This document shows positions 9,235-17,350 of a DNA stretch of 50,119 nt, piece after piece. Position 1 is the stretch's first letter; every line of letters begins with the position of its first letter. The position numbers were made by a program, and so were the translations under genes. This DNA comes from Uliginosibacterium sp. (GTDB taxonomy: Bacteria > Pseudomonadota > Gammaproteobacteria > Burkholderiales > Rhodocyclaceae). Location: positions 1 through 50,119 of the forward strand of contig JADKDZ010000018.1 in NCBI GenBank assembly GCA_016718265.1, given 5' to 3'. The notes below the pieces were generated by a model. The model had not been told where the DNA came from, did not search any database, and saw only the letters and a program-made list of their open reading frames with translations.

Positions 9235-11420
9235 TACTGCTTTGCCTTGTTTGCCACAGCTTTGCCCGCGAGGGCCGACGCCGCAATCTTGAGCGCAGGC
9301 TCAAAGCGGACGTCCGGTCGCGTCAGCTTGCCTTTTAGACGGATCGGCAAGGGCTTGCCACGCAGATCCGCCAGATCGCGCGCTGCCGTGTTCGCGATTC
9401 TTGGCGACAGGCTGGCCCCCAGCGCGAAGTCGAGCTCGCCACCCTGGAGGTCTGCGCTGCCACTGCCGCTGAGACTCAGCCAGTCATTCGCGGCAAGAAT
9501 GTTCTCAGCCTGGAGCTTGCCGTGGTCCAGCACAAAGCGGCTGCTGGCGGTGGTCACCGGGGTCTGCTCGCTGGCCGCCGGTGTCCGCGCGGTCGCGCTC
9601 ACACTCCGGATCGCACTGCGGAAGTCGCGCAGACTGCGAGCCAGATCAAAACCTTGCAGGGCGCCATTCTGCAGCTTCCAGCGCACGGCTCCCTGCAGGT
9701 GCTCAGCCAGCGGAACACCCGGCTTGAATTCGCCGTTGAAGACGAAACTGCCGCTCAGATCGCCGCTGAATGGCAGGCGCTGCTGGATATCTTTCGCCAG
9801 TGGCCCCAGTGCAAGCTCGCTGAATTCGCCCTTGCTGGTGAAACGCCCACTCGCGGCCTCAATCGCCACATCGCCGCCGAGCCTGCCCCGGTAAAGCTCC
9901 GCCTCGAAACCGGGCAACGTCATGCGTCCGCCCGCCAGCGCGAAGGGCGACTTCAGGCTGCCAAGGCGCAAGCCGTTGTCGAGCCGGAATTGTGTCAGCC
10001 CAAGCGTGCCGTTGAGCTTTGCTTCGACCAATGCTGGCAGCGCGTCGCGCAGTGCTGTGTGGAACCCGGCCGGTGCGAACACACCACCCAGGTCAAATCG
10101 GTTGCTTGCGAGCGCAAGCTGCCCGGCGAGCGGCCACAAACCCTGGAGATCGGCACTCGCGTGCAGGGTATCGCGACCGTGGCTGAGGGCCAGACTGAGT
10201 GTCGTCTTGCCGGGCAGCTCGCCACGCCCCCGCAGCCAGGCAAGCTGGGCTTTGAAGGGCAGCGACGCTTTGCCGGCCTTCAAGGCCGCATAGTCCGCCG
10301 CCAGCGTGCCGCGCGCAGCAGGCGCGCTCAGGCCGCCCTGATCGAAATCCACTGCCAGCGGGCTCAAGGCCTCCAACGCCAGAGCATGTTTGCCGATGCG
10401 GTGCGCCAGCTTGACGCCCAGGGTCTCTGCCTTGAAGCCCTGCTCCGTCGAGGTCGGCGCGGGCAAGCTTGCCTCAAAGCGCGTCTCACGGTCGCGCGCC
10501 CGCACCACCAGCCGCGCCTTCCAGTCCTTACCCCGGACGCCCAAACCTTCACGGCCCAGTGCGGGCAGCTCCGCCGAGAAATCGAGCGCCTGTTCACCCA
10601 AGGCGCCACGGAGGCTGAGCGCGCCGCTGGCAAGATCGATGCGTTGACCGCCGTTCTGCCACATCACCCCCGCCGCCTGAAACGACCCGGTCGCTCCCTT
10701 GAGGCCCCATGCGTCGCCATCAAGGCGGACGTTCAGCTGATCAATCCGCCCCGCTACCAACTGGTCGGCGAGCGTGTAGCGCCCTTCGGCACGCAGCTTG
10801 ACCTCATCGCCGTTCGCCGCCTCGCCCAGGGCGACGCCGCGCAGTGCGAAACTGCCCGGTGACTTGTCACGCAAAGCGCCGGTCAGCAGCGAAACATCGC
10901 TCAGCACAAAGTGGCTGGCAGTCGCCAGATCACTCAGCTTCAGCGTGGAGTCATTGACGTGCAGGCGCTCGATCTGAACGGGCCAGGGCAGCGCCTGCAA
11001 GCCGGTGCCGCCGGCCAGCAGATCGCTGGCATTCCAGCTACCTGCCACGCTGCGCACAAAATGGATCTCTGCCTTGGTGAGCCTCGCGCCCTTGACGACA
11101 GTCTGACGAAGCAGGAGCGGCACCAGCTCCAGATCAAGACTCAGCGCATCAAGCGTGGCAAACACCTCGCTCTTGCCCGGCTCCGACAAGCTGAGCTTGC
11201 CCAGCTCCAGCACCGGCAGCGGCCGCAGCCGCAAGCGGGGCGCCTCGCCGATGCGCAAGCTGCGCTGGTACTGATCGCGAAAATACTGGCTGAGGGTCGT
11301 ACTCACCCGGCTGGAATCAAAACTGACCCAGATGAACAGCAAGACCGCCAGCGAGACCGCAAAGAAGCCCCCGAGCAAAAAGCCCAGCACACGCGTCAGA
11401 GTGGCAATTCTGAGGGACAT
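9234..11420 (-). CDS. AsmA family inner-membrane-anchored envelope protein
   Basis: AsmA-like protein of 728 residues. The family has an N-terminal transmembrane anchor and a long periplasmic body related to lipid-bridge proteins, and is linked to outer-membrane assembly and lipid trafficking. The anchor is at ~10-32 (VLGFLLGGFFAVSLAVLLFIW). AsmA-type start motifs follow (RSLRIGEAPRLRLRPLPVLELGKL, ~54-77), then long beta-rich repeats, and the C-terminal family signature FNGEFKPGVPLAEHLQGAVRW and LQGGELDFALGASLSPRI (~660-685). It starts at ATG 11420 and is divergent from mscL across a 220-bp gap. Its stop TAG overlaps the GTG of cca by one base. The exact member (AsmA, YhjG or other) cannot be assigned from sequence alone. 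Confidence 0.88.
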   Translation of the reverse strand: MSLRIATLTRVLGFLLGGFFAVSLAVLLFIWVSFDSSRVSTTLSQYFRDQYQRSLRIGEAPRLRLRPLPVLELGKLSLSEPGKSEVFATLDALSLDLELVPLLLRQTVVKGARLTKAEIHFVRSVAGSWNASDLLAGGTGLQALPWPVQIERLHVNDSTLKLSDLATASHFVLSDVSLLTGALRDKSPGSFALRGVALGEAANGDEVKLRAEGRYTLADQLVAGRIDQLNVRLDGDAWGLKGATGSFQAAGVMWQNGGQRIDLASGALSLRGALGEQALDFSAELPALGREGLGVRGKDWKARLVVRARDRETRFEASLPAPTSTEQGFKAETLGVKLAHRIGKHALALEALSPLAVDFDQGGLSAPAARGTLAADYAALKAGKASLPFKAQLAWLRGRGELPGKTTLSLALSHGRDTLHASADLQGLWPLAGQLALASNRFDLGGVFAPAGFHTALRDALPALVEAKLNGTLGLTQFRLDNGLRLGSLKSPFALAGGRMTLPGFEAELYRGRLGGDVAIEAASGRFTSKGEFSELALGPLAKDIQQRLPFSGDLSGSFVFNGEFKPGVPLAEHLQGAVRWKLQNGALQGFDLARSLRDFRSAIRSVSATARTPAASEQTPVTTASSRFVLDHGKLQAENILAANDWLSLSGSGSADLQGGELDFALGASLSPRIANTAARDLADLRGKPLPIRLKGKLTRPDVRFEPALKIAASALAGKAVANKAKQ

Positions 11421-11640
11421 TCAGGCGAGATCCGGCTGCGAGGAAGCCGCATCATACCCCAGCGCCATCGCTTCCTTTTACAGCCTCCCCCGCACCGCGC
11501 CGGGCTGCCGACCTGCGGCAGCCGGCCTGACTTGGCAGCCTGCGGCGCGGTTGCCAGCCAGCGCTGTTTTCGCCACACTGCACCCGACCGCATGCCCATA
11601 CGTGCAACGCGGCAACAACAACCGGACAGGAGAGGAAAAC

Positions 11641-12069
11641 ATGAGTTTTGTCAGTGAATTCAAGGAATTTGCATTAAAGGGAAATGTGGTCGATCTGGCG
11701 GTCGGTGTGATCATCGGCGGCGCCTTCGGCAAGATCGTCGATTCGATGGTGGCAGACGTCATCATGCCGGTCATTGGCGCCATTGTCGGCAAGGTCGATT
11801 TCTCGAACCTCTTCATCGTCCTGGGCAGCGTGCCCGAAGGCACCGTGCGCACCCTGGATGCGCTCAAGAAAGCCGGCGTTCCGGTGCTGGCTTACGGCAA
11901 TTTCATCACCATCGCCCTGAACTTCCTGATCCTGGCCTTCGTGATCTTCATCATGATCAAGCAGATCAACCGCCTCAAGCGCGAACCCGCACCCGCCCCG
12001 GCCGAAGCCCCGGCTACACCGGAAGACGTGGTGCTGCTGCGCGAAATCCGCGACGCGCTGAAGAAGTAA
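11641..12069 (+). CDS. mscL: Large-conductance mechanosensitive channel
   Basis: Homopentameric inner-membrane channel that opens under extreme membrane tension and releases solutes during hypo-osmotic shock. The 142-residue protein has the family's N-terminal helix (MSFVSEFKEFALKGNVVDLA), TM1 with VGVIIGGAFGKIV at ~22-34, a periplasmic loop, TM2 at ~77-99 (FITIALNFLILAFVIFIMIK) and the C-terminal helical bundle ending LLREIRDALKK. A strong ribosome site (GGAGAGG) lies just before ATG 11641. It is divergent from the asmA-like gene and monocistronic, with a terminator-like hairpin at 12079-12118. The protein is complete. Confidence 0.97.
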   Translation: MSFVSEFKEFALKGNVVDLAVGVIIGGAFGKIVDSMVADVIMPVIGAIVGKVDFSNLFIVLGSVPEGTVRTLDALKKAGVPVLAYGNFITIALNFLILAFVIFIMIKQINRLKREPAPAPAEAPATPEDVVLLREIRDALKK

Positions 12070-12078
12070 TCGACACCT

Positions 12079-12118
12079 GCCGGAGAGCCTTACCCCACGG
12101 GCTTCTCCGGCCCCCTTT
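12079..12118 (+). terminator. Probable terminator after mscL
   Basis: Hairpin with arms GCCGGAGAGCC (12079-12089) and GGCTTCTCCGGC (12100-12111), one bulged base and a loop of about ten. The tail (CCCCCTTT) is only weakly T-rich, so termination may be partial. Confidence 0.6.
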
Positions 12119-12309
12119 CCAGTGCCTGAGCCGCGCCGTGCGCATCGCCGACCGCCGGCCCAGATAGTCACGTTCCACGAATTTTGTTGTTCCAAACCCA
12201 GCGCTCGTCCGGAGAAGTCATGGCACGCCGACTGTTCCTCACGCTCGTCACAAGCTCGCTCGTCGCACAGACTTCCTCGGCGGATTGGTAAGCTGATGCC
12301 ATCAATAAA

Positions 12310-13005
12310 ATGCGTGGTCTTGCCGAGGCCACCCAGGCTGACGGCCAGGAGCACCGCGTGAGCTTGCCCGCAGTGGTGCTTGATGTTTGGCAGCATGCGC
12401 CGCAGCAAACACAGTCCGGCTTTGTACTGCCGGACGGCTGCTGTGATTTGATCTGGCACCGGACGGCAGACGGGCAGTCAAACTGGTTTCTGACGCGGCT
12501 GTACGATACCGCCAGCCCACTTGAGGTCGCGGCAGGCGAGCACTACTGCGGCTATCGCCTGCGGCCCGGCGCCGTTGTCGACGAAGCGACCTTGCTGGCC
12601 GCCGTGCAGCATCGTCGCGATCCTGATTCTGTCGATGCCCTGGCGCTGCTGTCCGATTGTGCCAGCCTTGATCCGGGCTTGGCCGAGGCGATGGCTTGTC
12701 TGGCGGATGCCAGCCGCATCGCTGCTGCAACCCGGCAACTCGGCCTTTCCGAACGCAGCCTGGAGCGCCTGGTGATGCGCCAGACCGGGCGCACGCCGGG
12801 CTACTGGAAGCAACTCGCCCGCATTCGCCGTGCTGCACGCGCACTTGCCGGGTCGGCGGCGCTGGCCGACATTGCCTTCGCGCATTGCTACGCCGATCAG
12901 GCGCAGATGAGCCGCGATTTCCAGCGCTGGTTCGGCGTCACCCCATCTAGCTTCCGGCGCGATCCCGCTTTGCTGGCGCTGGTTGCCGCGCCGGGATTTG
13001 ATTGA
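12310..13005 (+). CDS. AraC-family transcriptional regulator (DUF6597-type N-terminus)
   Basis: Cytoplasmic DNA-binding regulator of 231 residues. The N-terminal ~110 residues match the small sensory domain seen in some AraC proteins (FVLPDGCCDLIWH at ~38-50). The C-terminal ~90 residues are an AraC-type double helix-turn-helix: AATRQLGLSERSLERLVMRQTG (first 20: AATRQLGLSERSLERLVMRQ, ~139-158) with GRTPGYWKQLARIRRA, then DIAFAHCYADQAQMSRDFQR (~194-213) and FGVTPSSFRRD. No clear ribosome site precedes ATG 12310. It converges on the VOC-fold gene on the other strand. AraC/VOC pairs are often co-inherited, but the target is unknown. Confidence 0.86.
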   Translation: MRGLAEATQADGQEHRVSLPAVVLDVWQHAPQQTQSGFVLPDGCCDLIWHRTADGQSNWFLTRLYDTASPLEVAAGEHYCGYRLRPGAVVDEATLLAAVQHRRDPDSVDALALLSDCASLDPGLAEAMACLADASRIAAATRQLGLSERSLERLVMRQTGRTPGYWKQLARIRRAARALAGSAALADIAFAHCYADQAQMSRDFQRWFGVTPSSFRRDPALLALVAAPGFD

Positions 13006-13394
13006 TTAGCCCGAAAACCCATCGGCGTACAGATCTCCACCAGAAAACCATTGATATCCGCCACGTAGGCGATGGTTTGGCCCCAAGGCATTTGCGCCGG
13101 CGCCTGTCGCAGTGTTGCTCCGGCAGTCACCGCACGGGCCACTGCTGCAGGCACATCGGCGGTCGTCAGGGCGATTTCAAAACACGGTGACTCGATCTGC
13201 GGTGGCTGCGGGTTCTTGCCAAGCTCCCGCATCAGCCGGTGTGAGGAAAACGCCAGCGCAGTCGCGCCGGTATCCAACTCGCCGTAGTCGCCACTGTCAT
13301 GCAGAAATTTCTGCGTCAGACCAAAAGCCTGTTCATAAAAACCAAGCGTTTGTTTGACATCTGCAACGTAAAGGATGGTGTATCCGAGTTTCAT
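12897..13394 (-). CDS. VOC-fold (glyoxalase/bleomycin-resistance-like) protein
   Basis: Small metal-dependent-fold protein of the vicinal oxygen chelate superfamily. It starts at ATG 13394 with MKLGYTILYVADVKQTLGFY, the usual beta-alpha-beta opening of a VOC half, and has the second half at ~70-125 (CFEIALTTADVPAAVARAV, GFLVEICTPMG). A typical member would end right after CTPMG near 13005. Here the frame stays open for about 40 more residues, antisense to the end of the AraC-type gene. One missing base near 13010 would create a stop (GGC TAA) at the expected place, so the true end is probably about 13007 and the long tail an artefact. The substrate cannot be inferred. Confidence 0.8.
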   Translation of the reverse strand: MKLGYTILYVADVKQTLGFYEQAFGLTQKFLHDSGDYGELDTGATALAFSSHRLMRELGKNPQPPQIESPCFEIALTTADVPAAVARAVTAGATLRQAPAQMPWGQTIAYVADINGFLVEICTPMGFRANQSNPGAATSASKAGSRRKLDGVTPNQRWKSRLICA

Positions 13395-13569
13395 GGGCTT
13401 TTTCCTGAACAAGTGAGCAGGCCTGAATATAGGCACTTGCAGCCGGAGCGTCTTGAATAAATCCGACAGCCCCAAGAAGCACGCCCCGTCTCGCACTGCA
13501 GCAAGCATTGCTCAAGACGCCCAGCGGACGCACCTCTTCAGACCCCCTTGCCAGACGAACGCAAATGCC

Positions 13570-14835
13570 TCATTCCGGCTGCGGATCGGCATGGCTGGGG
13601 TTCGCGGCCAGGGCGGCGGCTTCGCGGAGTTTGTCTTTCTTGCTCTTGCGCTTGCCCTTTACCCCACCGGTCGCGGCAGCCGGGCTGGCAACTTCGGTCG
13701 GCTCGAAGCCTTCGATCTGCTCGCGTTCCACCCGGAATCCCAGGCGTTTCTCGATGAGGCGGAAATGCGCTTCGGCATCGGCAGGAATAAAGCTGATCGC
13801 CAGCCCGTCTTCGCCCGCGCGGCCGGTACGACCGATGCGGTGGGCGTAATCGGCCGCGGCACGCGGCAAGTCGTAATTCACTACCACTGGCAGGCGCGCG
13901 ATATCGAGGCCACGGGCGGCCAGATCGGTCGCGACCAGTACGTGCAAGCGCCCGGCCTTGAAGGCGGCCAGCACTTCGCCACGTGCGCCCTGACTCATCT
14001 CGCCATGCAGGGGCGCGGCCTGGATGCTGGCGCGGGCGAGCTTGTCGGCCACGAGCTCGCAGGCGTACTGGGTGGCGACGAACACGAGTACCCGCGTCCA
14101 GCCTTCCTGCAGGACCAGCCGCCGGAGCAAGGCTGTGCGGCGTTTCGCGTCGACCACGATGGCGTGCTGGGCGATGCTCGGCGCGTCCGTGGCAATCTCG
14201 ATGCGCGTCGGTGTGTGCAGCAGCGCGGCCGCCAGCGCCTCGACTGCAGGCGGCAGGGTGGCGGAAAACAGCAGCGATTGGCGCTTAGCCGGCAGCAATG
14301 CGAGCACCCGGCTCAACTCGTCGGCAAAGCCCGCGTCGAGCAGACGATCCGCCTCGTCGAGCACCAGGGTCGCGACGCCTGCCAGGCTCAAGGCATTGTG
14401 CTCGACCAGATCCAGCAAGCGCCCCGGTGTGGCCACCACGATGTCGGCGCCGCCGCGCAGCGCCATCATCTGCGGGTTGAGCGAGACGCCGCCGAACAGC
14501 ACCGCGACCTTCACCGGCTCGGCCAGCGCCTTGGCAAATTCGCGCAGCAGCTCGCCGGTCTGCTGCGCGAGCTCGCGTGTCGGCGCCAGGATCAGCGCAT
14601 GGGTACGGCGCGGCGCGCTATAGATCGAACGCCGTGAAATCCCCTCCAGTTGTTGCAGGATCGGCAAGGCAAAGGCGACGGTCTTGCCTGAGCCTGTGGG
14701 CGCGGAACCAAGAATATCGTCACCCCGCAGCGCAGCCGGAATCGCGTCGGCCTGGATTGCGGTGGGCCGGCTGAACGCCTGCTCTGCCAGCACACGCAGC
14801 AGCGCAGGAGATAAACCAAGGGAGGAGAAAGGCAT
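13570..14835 (-). CDS. rhlE: DEAD-box ATP-dependent RNA helicase, RhlE type
   Basis: ATP-dependent RNA-unwinding protein used in ribosome assembly and RNA turnover. The chosen start is ATG 14835 (MPFSSLGLSPALLRVL), because the family begins with this F-x-x-L-G-L motif; the frame extends 32 codons upstream without homology. Motifs in order: Q motif FSRPTAIQADAIP (~21-33), I APTGSGKT (~45-52), Ia PTRELAQQ, Ib TPGRLLD, II DEAD (LDEADRLLD), III SAT, IV VFVATQYACE, V ATDLAARGLDI, VI HRIGRTGRAG. The tail is short and Lys-rich (GKRKSKKDK), as in RhlE. The gene is monocistronic and divergent from the stress operon starting at 15106. Confidence 0.93.
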   Translation of the reverse strand: MPFSSLGLSPALLRVLAEQAFSRPTAIQADAIPAALRGDDILGSAPTGSGKTVAFALPILQQLEGISRRSIYSAPRRTHALILAPTRELAQQTGELLREFAKALAEPVKVAVLFGGVSLNPQMMALRGGADIVVATPGRLLDLVEHNALSLAGVATLVLDEADRLLDAGFADELSRVLALLPAKRQSLLFSATLPPAVEALAAALLHTPTRIEIATDAPSIAQHAIVVDAKRRTALLRRLVLQEGWTRVLVFVATQYACELVADKLARASIQAAPLHGEMSQGARGEVLAAFKAGRLHVLVATDLAARGLDIARLPVVVNYDLPRAAADYAHRIGRTGRAGEDGLAISFIPADAEAHFRLIEKRLGFRVEREQIEGFEPTEVASPAAATGGVKGKRKSKKDKLREAAALAANPSHADPQPE

Positions 14836-15029
14836 CGGGCGGGTACACAAGAGGAGCAAGGCCGAGATGATAGGCAAGTGTGAGCACCGCGTCAGATCCT
14901 TGCCGTCGCCAAACCCGGATCCGGCTGGCAAAACGGCCTGGAGAGCCGCATCAGCAGGACGTCTTCAGGCACCCCGTTTGGGGTTGCGCGTTCGCGCTAC
15001 ACCCTCATCTCGACCGCTTGGCGGCAACC

Positions 15030-15071
15030 GACATAATATGTCTTGACATTTTATGTCACGCTCCCTACGCT
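15030..15071 (+). promoter_or_regulatory. Promoter of the PspA/flotillin operon with twin palindromic operators
   Basis: Two near-palindromes of identical design stand in tandem: GACATAATATGTC at 15030-15042 and GACATTTTATGTC at 15045-15057, i.e. GACAT-N3-ATGTC with centres 15 bp apart. A -35 box TTGACA lies at 15043-15048 inside the second copy. It is followed by a 17-bp spacer and a weak -10 (TACGCT, 15066-15071). This arrangement would let a dimeric regulator block the -35. The start codon of the first gene lies 35 bases below the -10. The sequence shows repeats and boxes; the regulator is unknown. Confidence 0.6.
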
Positions 15072-15105
15072 GCAGGCATACGACACAACACCGGGGAGGA
15101 AGGGA

Positions 15106-15522
15106 ATGGGAACGCTGCAAGAACAAATGCGCGGGCTGGACGGGGTGACGAGCGCGGCGCTCTCCGGGCTCGACGTGCAGATTCACCCGATTCCTGGCGC
15201 CGTCGAGGTTCTCCAGGTCTGCATCGAACAGCGCGAGTCGTTGCCGATCTATATCACCTGTTCGGACAGCCAGCTCTTGTGCATGTGCTACCTCTGGACC
15301 GAGGAAGAAGTGCTGCCCGCACGCCGCACGGAACTGCTGGAGACGCTGCTCGACCTGAACCCCTCCGTACCGCTGTCGTCGTTTGGCCGCATCGGCAAGC
15401 ACTATGTGCTGCTCGGTGCGCTGGCTCGCAATGCACGTGTCGAAGACGTCGCTCAGGATATTGCCGCACTCAGCGACAACGCCCTGGATGCCCTCGACGC
15501 CATGTCTGAATTCCTGAAGTAA
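15106..15522 (+). CDS. yjfI: DUF2170 family protein, YjfI-like
   Basis: First gene of the membrane-stress operon. It is 138 residues from ATG 15106, chosen because a good ribosome site (GGAGGAAGGG) precedes it; the frame runs upstream into the promoter. The protein is soluble and acidic with no membrane segment. Recognisable stretches are IHPIPGAVEVLQVCIEQRES (~24-43), ITCSDSQLLCMCYLW (~47-61) and a helical C-terminus VEDVAQDIAALSDNALDALD. DUF2170/YjfI proteins are typically encoded directly before a PspA-family protein, as here, with a 12-bp gap. Their molecular role is unknown; a partner or adaptor of PspA is the usual guess from context. Confidence 0.82.
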   Translation: MGTLQEQMRGLDGVTSAALSGLDVQIHPIPGAVEVLQVCIEQRESLPIYITCSDSQLLCMCYLWTEEEVLPARRTELLETLLDLNPSVPLSSFGRIGKHYVLLGALARNARVEDVAQDIAALSDNALDALDAMSEFLK

Positions 15523-15534
15523 GCGGAGGCGATC

Positions 15535-16266
15535 ATGTCTGTCTTGAGAAAACTGGTAACCCTGATGCGTAGCAGCGTGCGCGAAATCGGCGAAAGCGTC
15601 GTCGACGCGAATGCCATTCGGGTCTATGAGCAGGAGATCGTCGATGCCCGCCACAATGTGGCCCAGGCCCGCGGCGACCTGACGATGGTGATGGCCAAGG
15701 AGATGCAGTCCGCACGCGAAATCGAGCGTCTGCGCGGCGAAGCCGCCCGCTTTGAAACCCTCGCACTCGAAGCCTTGAACAAGAACGAAGCTGCACTGGC
15801 CGAAGAAGTCGCGGGTCGCGTTGCTGAAATCGAAGCCGAGCTCGATGAGCAAACAAAAGCCCATGCGACCTATGCCATTCAAGTGGCAAAGCTCAAGGAG
15901 CTGATCAAGGGCGCTGACGCCAAGATCCGCGAGTACGACCGCCAACTCGCCATGGCCAAGACAACCGAGAGCGTCTATCGCGCCACCCGATCGATTGCTG
16001 ACAGTGTCGATGGCACCGGTTCAAAACTCCTCAGCGCCAAAGAGTCGCTGGAGCGTATCCGCCAGCGCCACGAAGATCTTGCCGACCGCATGCTGGCCGC
16101 CGAGCAGCTCGATCGCGAGATCGGCAGCAAGGCACTCGAAGCCAGACTCGCTGCTGCCGGCATCGGTGCAGAGGCCGACCGCAAGGCGCAGATCATGGCC
16201 CGCATCCGCGCCCGGCAGGCGCCTCCAGCGAACGAGCCGGCAGCTGCGCCCGGGGACCCGGCATGA
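15535..16266 (+). CDS. yjfJ: PspA/IM30 family membrane-stress protein, YjfJ-like
   Basis: ESCRT-III-like coiled-coil protein that binds stressed inner membrane from the cytoplasmic side and assembles into scaffolds. The 243 residues are almost entirely helical. The N-terminal amphipathic segment is MSVLRKLVTLMRSSVREIGE. Heptad-rich helices follow, with AREIERLRGEAARFETLALE at ~62-81 and IAEAELDEQTKAHA-like sequence near 100-115. The tail is Ala/Pro-rich and disordered (~225-243). A ribosome site (AAGCGGAGG) lies before ATG 15535. The stop TGA overlaps the next start (ATGA at 16263-16266), so the two are probably translationally coupled. No pspF or pspBC is in the window, so control differs from the classical psp operon. 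Confidence 0.88.
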   Translation: MSVLRKLVTLMRSSVREIGESVVDANAIRVYEQEIVDARHNVAQARGDLTMVMAKEMQSAREIERLRGEAARFETLALEALNKNEAALAEEVAGRVAEIEAELDEQTKAHATYAIQVAKLKELIKGADAKIREYDRQLAMAKTTESVYRATRSIADSVDGTGSKLLSAKESLERIRQRHEDLADRMLAAEQLDREIGSKALEARLAAAGIGAEADRKAQIMARIRARQAPPANEPAAAPGDPA

Positions 16267-16592
16267 GCATCCGCAACAAGCCCTTGCGCTGGCAGGGCTC
16301 GGACGAGGCGATCAAGGCGGTCCAGATTGCCTTCGATGTCGAGGAGGCGGTGCTCCAGGCCGTCCGGCGCGCTGCCTTCGACAACAACCTGTCGACGCCC
16401 GACCAGATTCGGCAGATTCTGGCCCTGCCCTTGTCGAGCCGGCCTAAGCGCCCGCGCCTGACCGTGTCGCTCGGCCCGGAAGACTACGTCCAGCTCGCCG
16501 AGCGCTACGGCCTGAACCCCGATGACCGCCTGCGCATCAAGGAACGGGTCACCATGGATCTGATCGATTTTGCGAAATCACTGGCGCCGTGA
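16263..16592 (+). CDS. Hypothetical 109-residue protein coupled to PspA
   Basis: Small basic soluble protein, not recognised as a characterised family. It starts at ATG 16263, overlapping the PspA stop by four bases. Visible features: an N-terminal part IRNKPLRWQGSDEAIKAVQI, a helical middle, a Pro/Arg-rich linker SSRPKRPRLTVSLGPEDYVQ (~58-77), and a C-terminal helix IKERVTMDLIDFAKSLAP. No Cys, no signal and no membrane segment. Position and coupling argue for a PspA-associated factor; function unknown. Confidence 0.75.
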   Translation: MSIRNKPLRWQGSDEAIKAVQIAFDVEEAVLQAVRRAAFDNNLSTPDQIRQILALPLSSRPKRPRLTVSLGPEDYVQLAERYGLNPDDRLRIKERVTMDLIDFAKSLAP

Positions 16593-16627
16593 TCCAATCG
16601 CCGCTGTCATGAGTCCGGGAAAACAAC

Positions 16628-17326
16628 ATGCCTAGTTTCTGGGAGGTCGCCACGTCATGGCCGACAATGATCTACTCGGTGCTGCTGCTGGTCGTACTTG
16701 TCTATTGGGTACTCGCCATTGTCGGCATATTCGATTTTAACGACCACGGTCCAGAGCTTGATCCCGGCCATGACCTCGAAGTCGGGAACCAGGACGGTCT
16801 GCACGTCGACACTGAACTGAATCACAAGCCCGATGACGTGAGCGAGCTCGCCAGCTTCCTCATGGCAATGGGCCTCGACGGCGTACCGTTTTCGATTGTC
16901 GTCAGCTTCCTGGTGCTCATTCCCTGGGTACTCGTCTGCCTGAGCGCACAGTGGCTGATCCCGCTGGTCCCCACCGATCCGCTACGCCTGCTTGCGGGCT
17001 TGCTGGCGATCCTCGCCGCTCAAACGATCGCCATCCCCATTACGGCACGACTGATCCGGCCTTTGCGCGGCCTTTTTGTTCGCCATACCGCCCTGCGCAA
17101 CCGGGCACTGGTGGGCCATCGGTGCAAGGTACTCACACTCAGCGTGGACGAGAAATTCGGCCGTGCTGAAGCCACCGTTGGCAACTCCAGTTACAACCTC
17201 AGCGTTCGCGCCTCGTCGCCCAATATCCTGACGCGCGGAAGCGAAACACTCATCATCGATTACGACGAGGCAACCGGCAGTTACCTGGTTGCCGCCACCG
17301 CACTCAACGTACAACCACCACTCTAA
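16628..17326 (+). CDS. yqiJ: YqiJ-like inner membrane protein with OB-fold tail
   Basis: Inner-membrane partner of flotillin. YqiJ/DUF1449-type (NfeD-related) proteins usually sit beside a YqiK-type flotillin, as here, with a 24-bp gap. The 232 residues hold about three membrane segments: ~14-36 (MIYSVLLLVVLVYWVLAIVG), ~84-105 (FSIVVSFLVLIPWVLVCLSA) and ~115-138 (LLAGLLAILAAQTIAIPITA). An acidic His-rich loop (GPELDPGHDLEV) separates the first two. The C-terminal ~80 residues form a small beta-rich OB-like domain (GHRCKVLTLSVDEKFGRAEA, ~161-180). NfeD-type OB domains are thought to bind flotillin. ATG 16628 has only a weak ribosome site. Confidence 0.85.
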   Translation: MPSFWEVATSWPTMIYSVLLLVVLVYWVLAIVGIFDFNDHGPELDPGHDLEVGNQDGLHVDTELNHKPDDVSELASFLMAMGLDGVPFSIVVSFLVLIPWVLVCLSAQWLIPLVPTDPLRLLAGLLAILAAQTIAIPITARLIRPLRGLFVRHTALRNRALVGHRCKVLTLSVDEKFGRAEATVGNSSYNLSVRASSPNILTRGSETLIIDYDEATGSYLVAATALNVQPPL

Positions 17327-17350
17327 GTTTCTAAACCTCGGGGGATCCAC

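Noticed and set aside
13453..14637. 394-codon plus-strand frame
   Set aside because: Antisense to the RhlE-type helicase gene, which carries all DEAD-box motifs.
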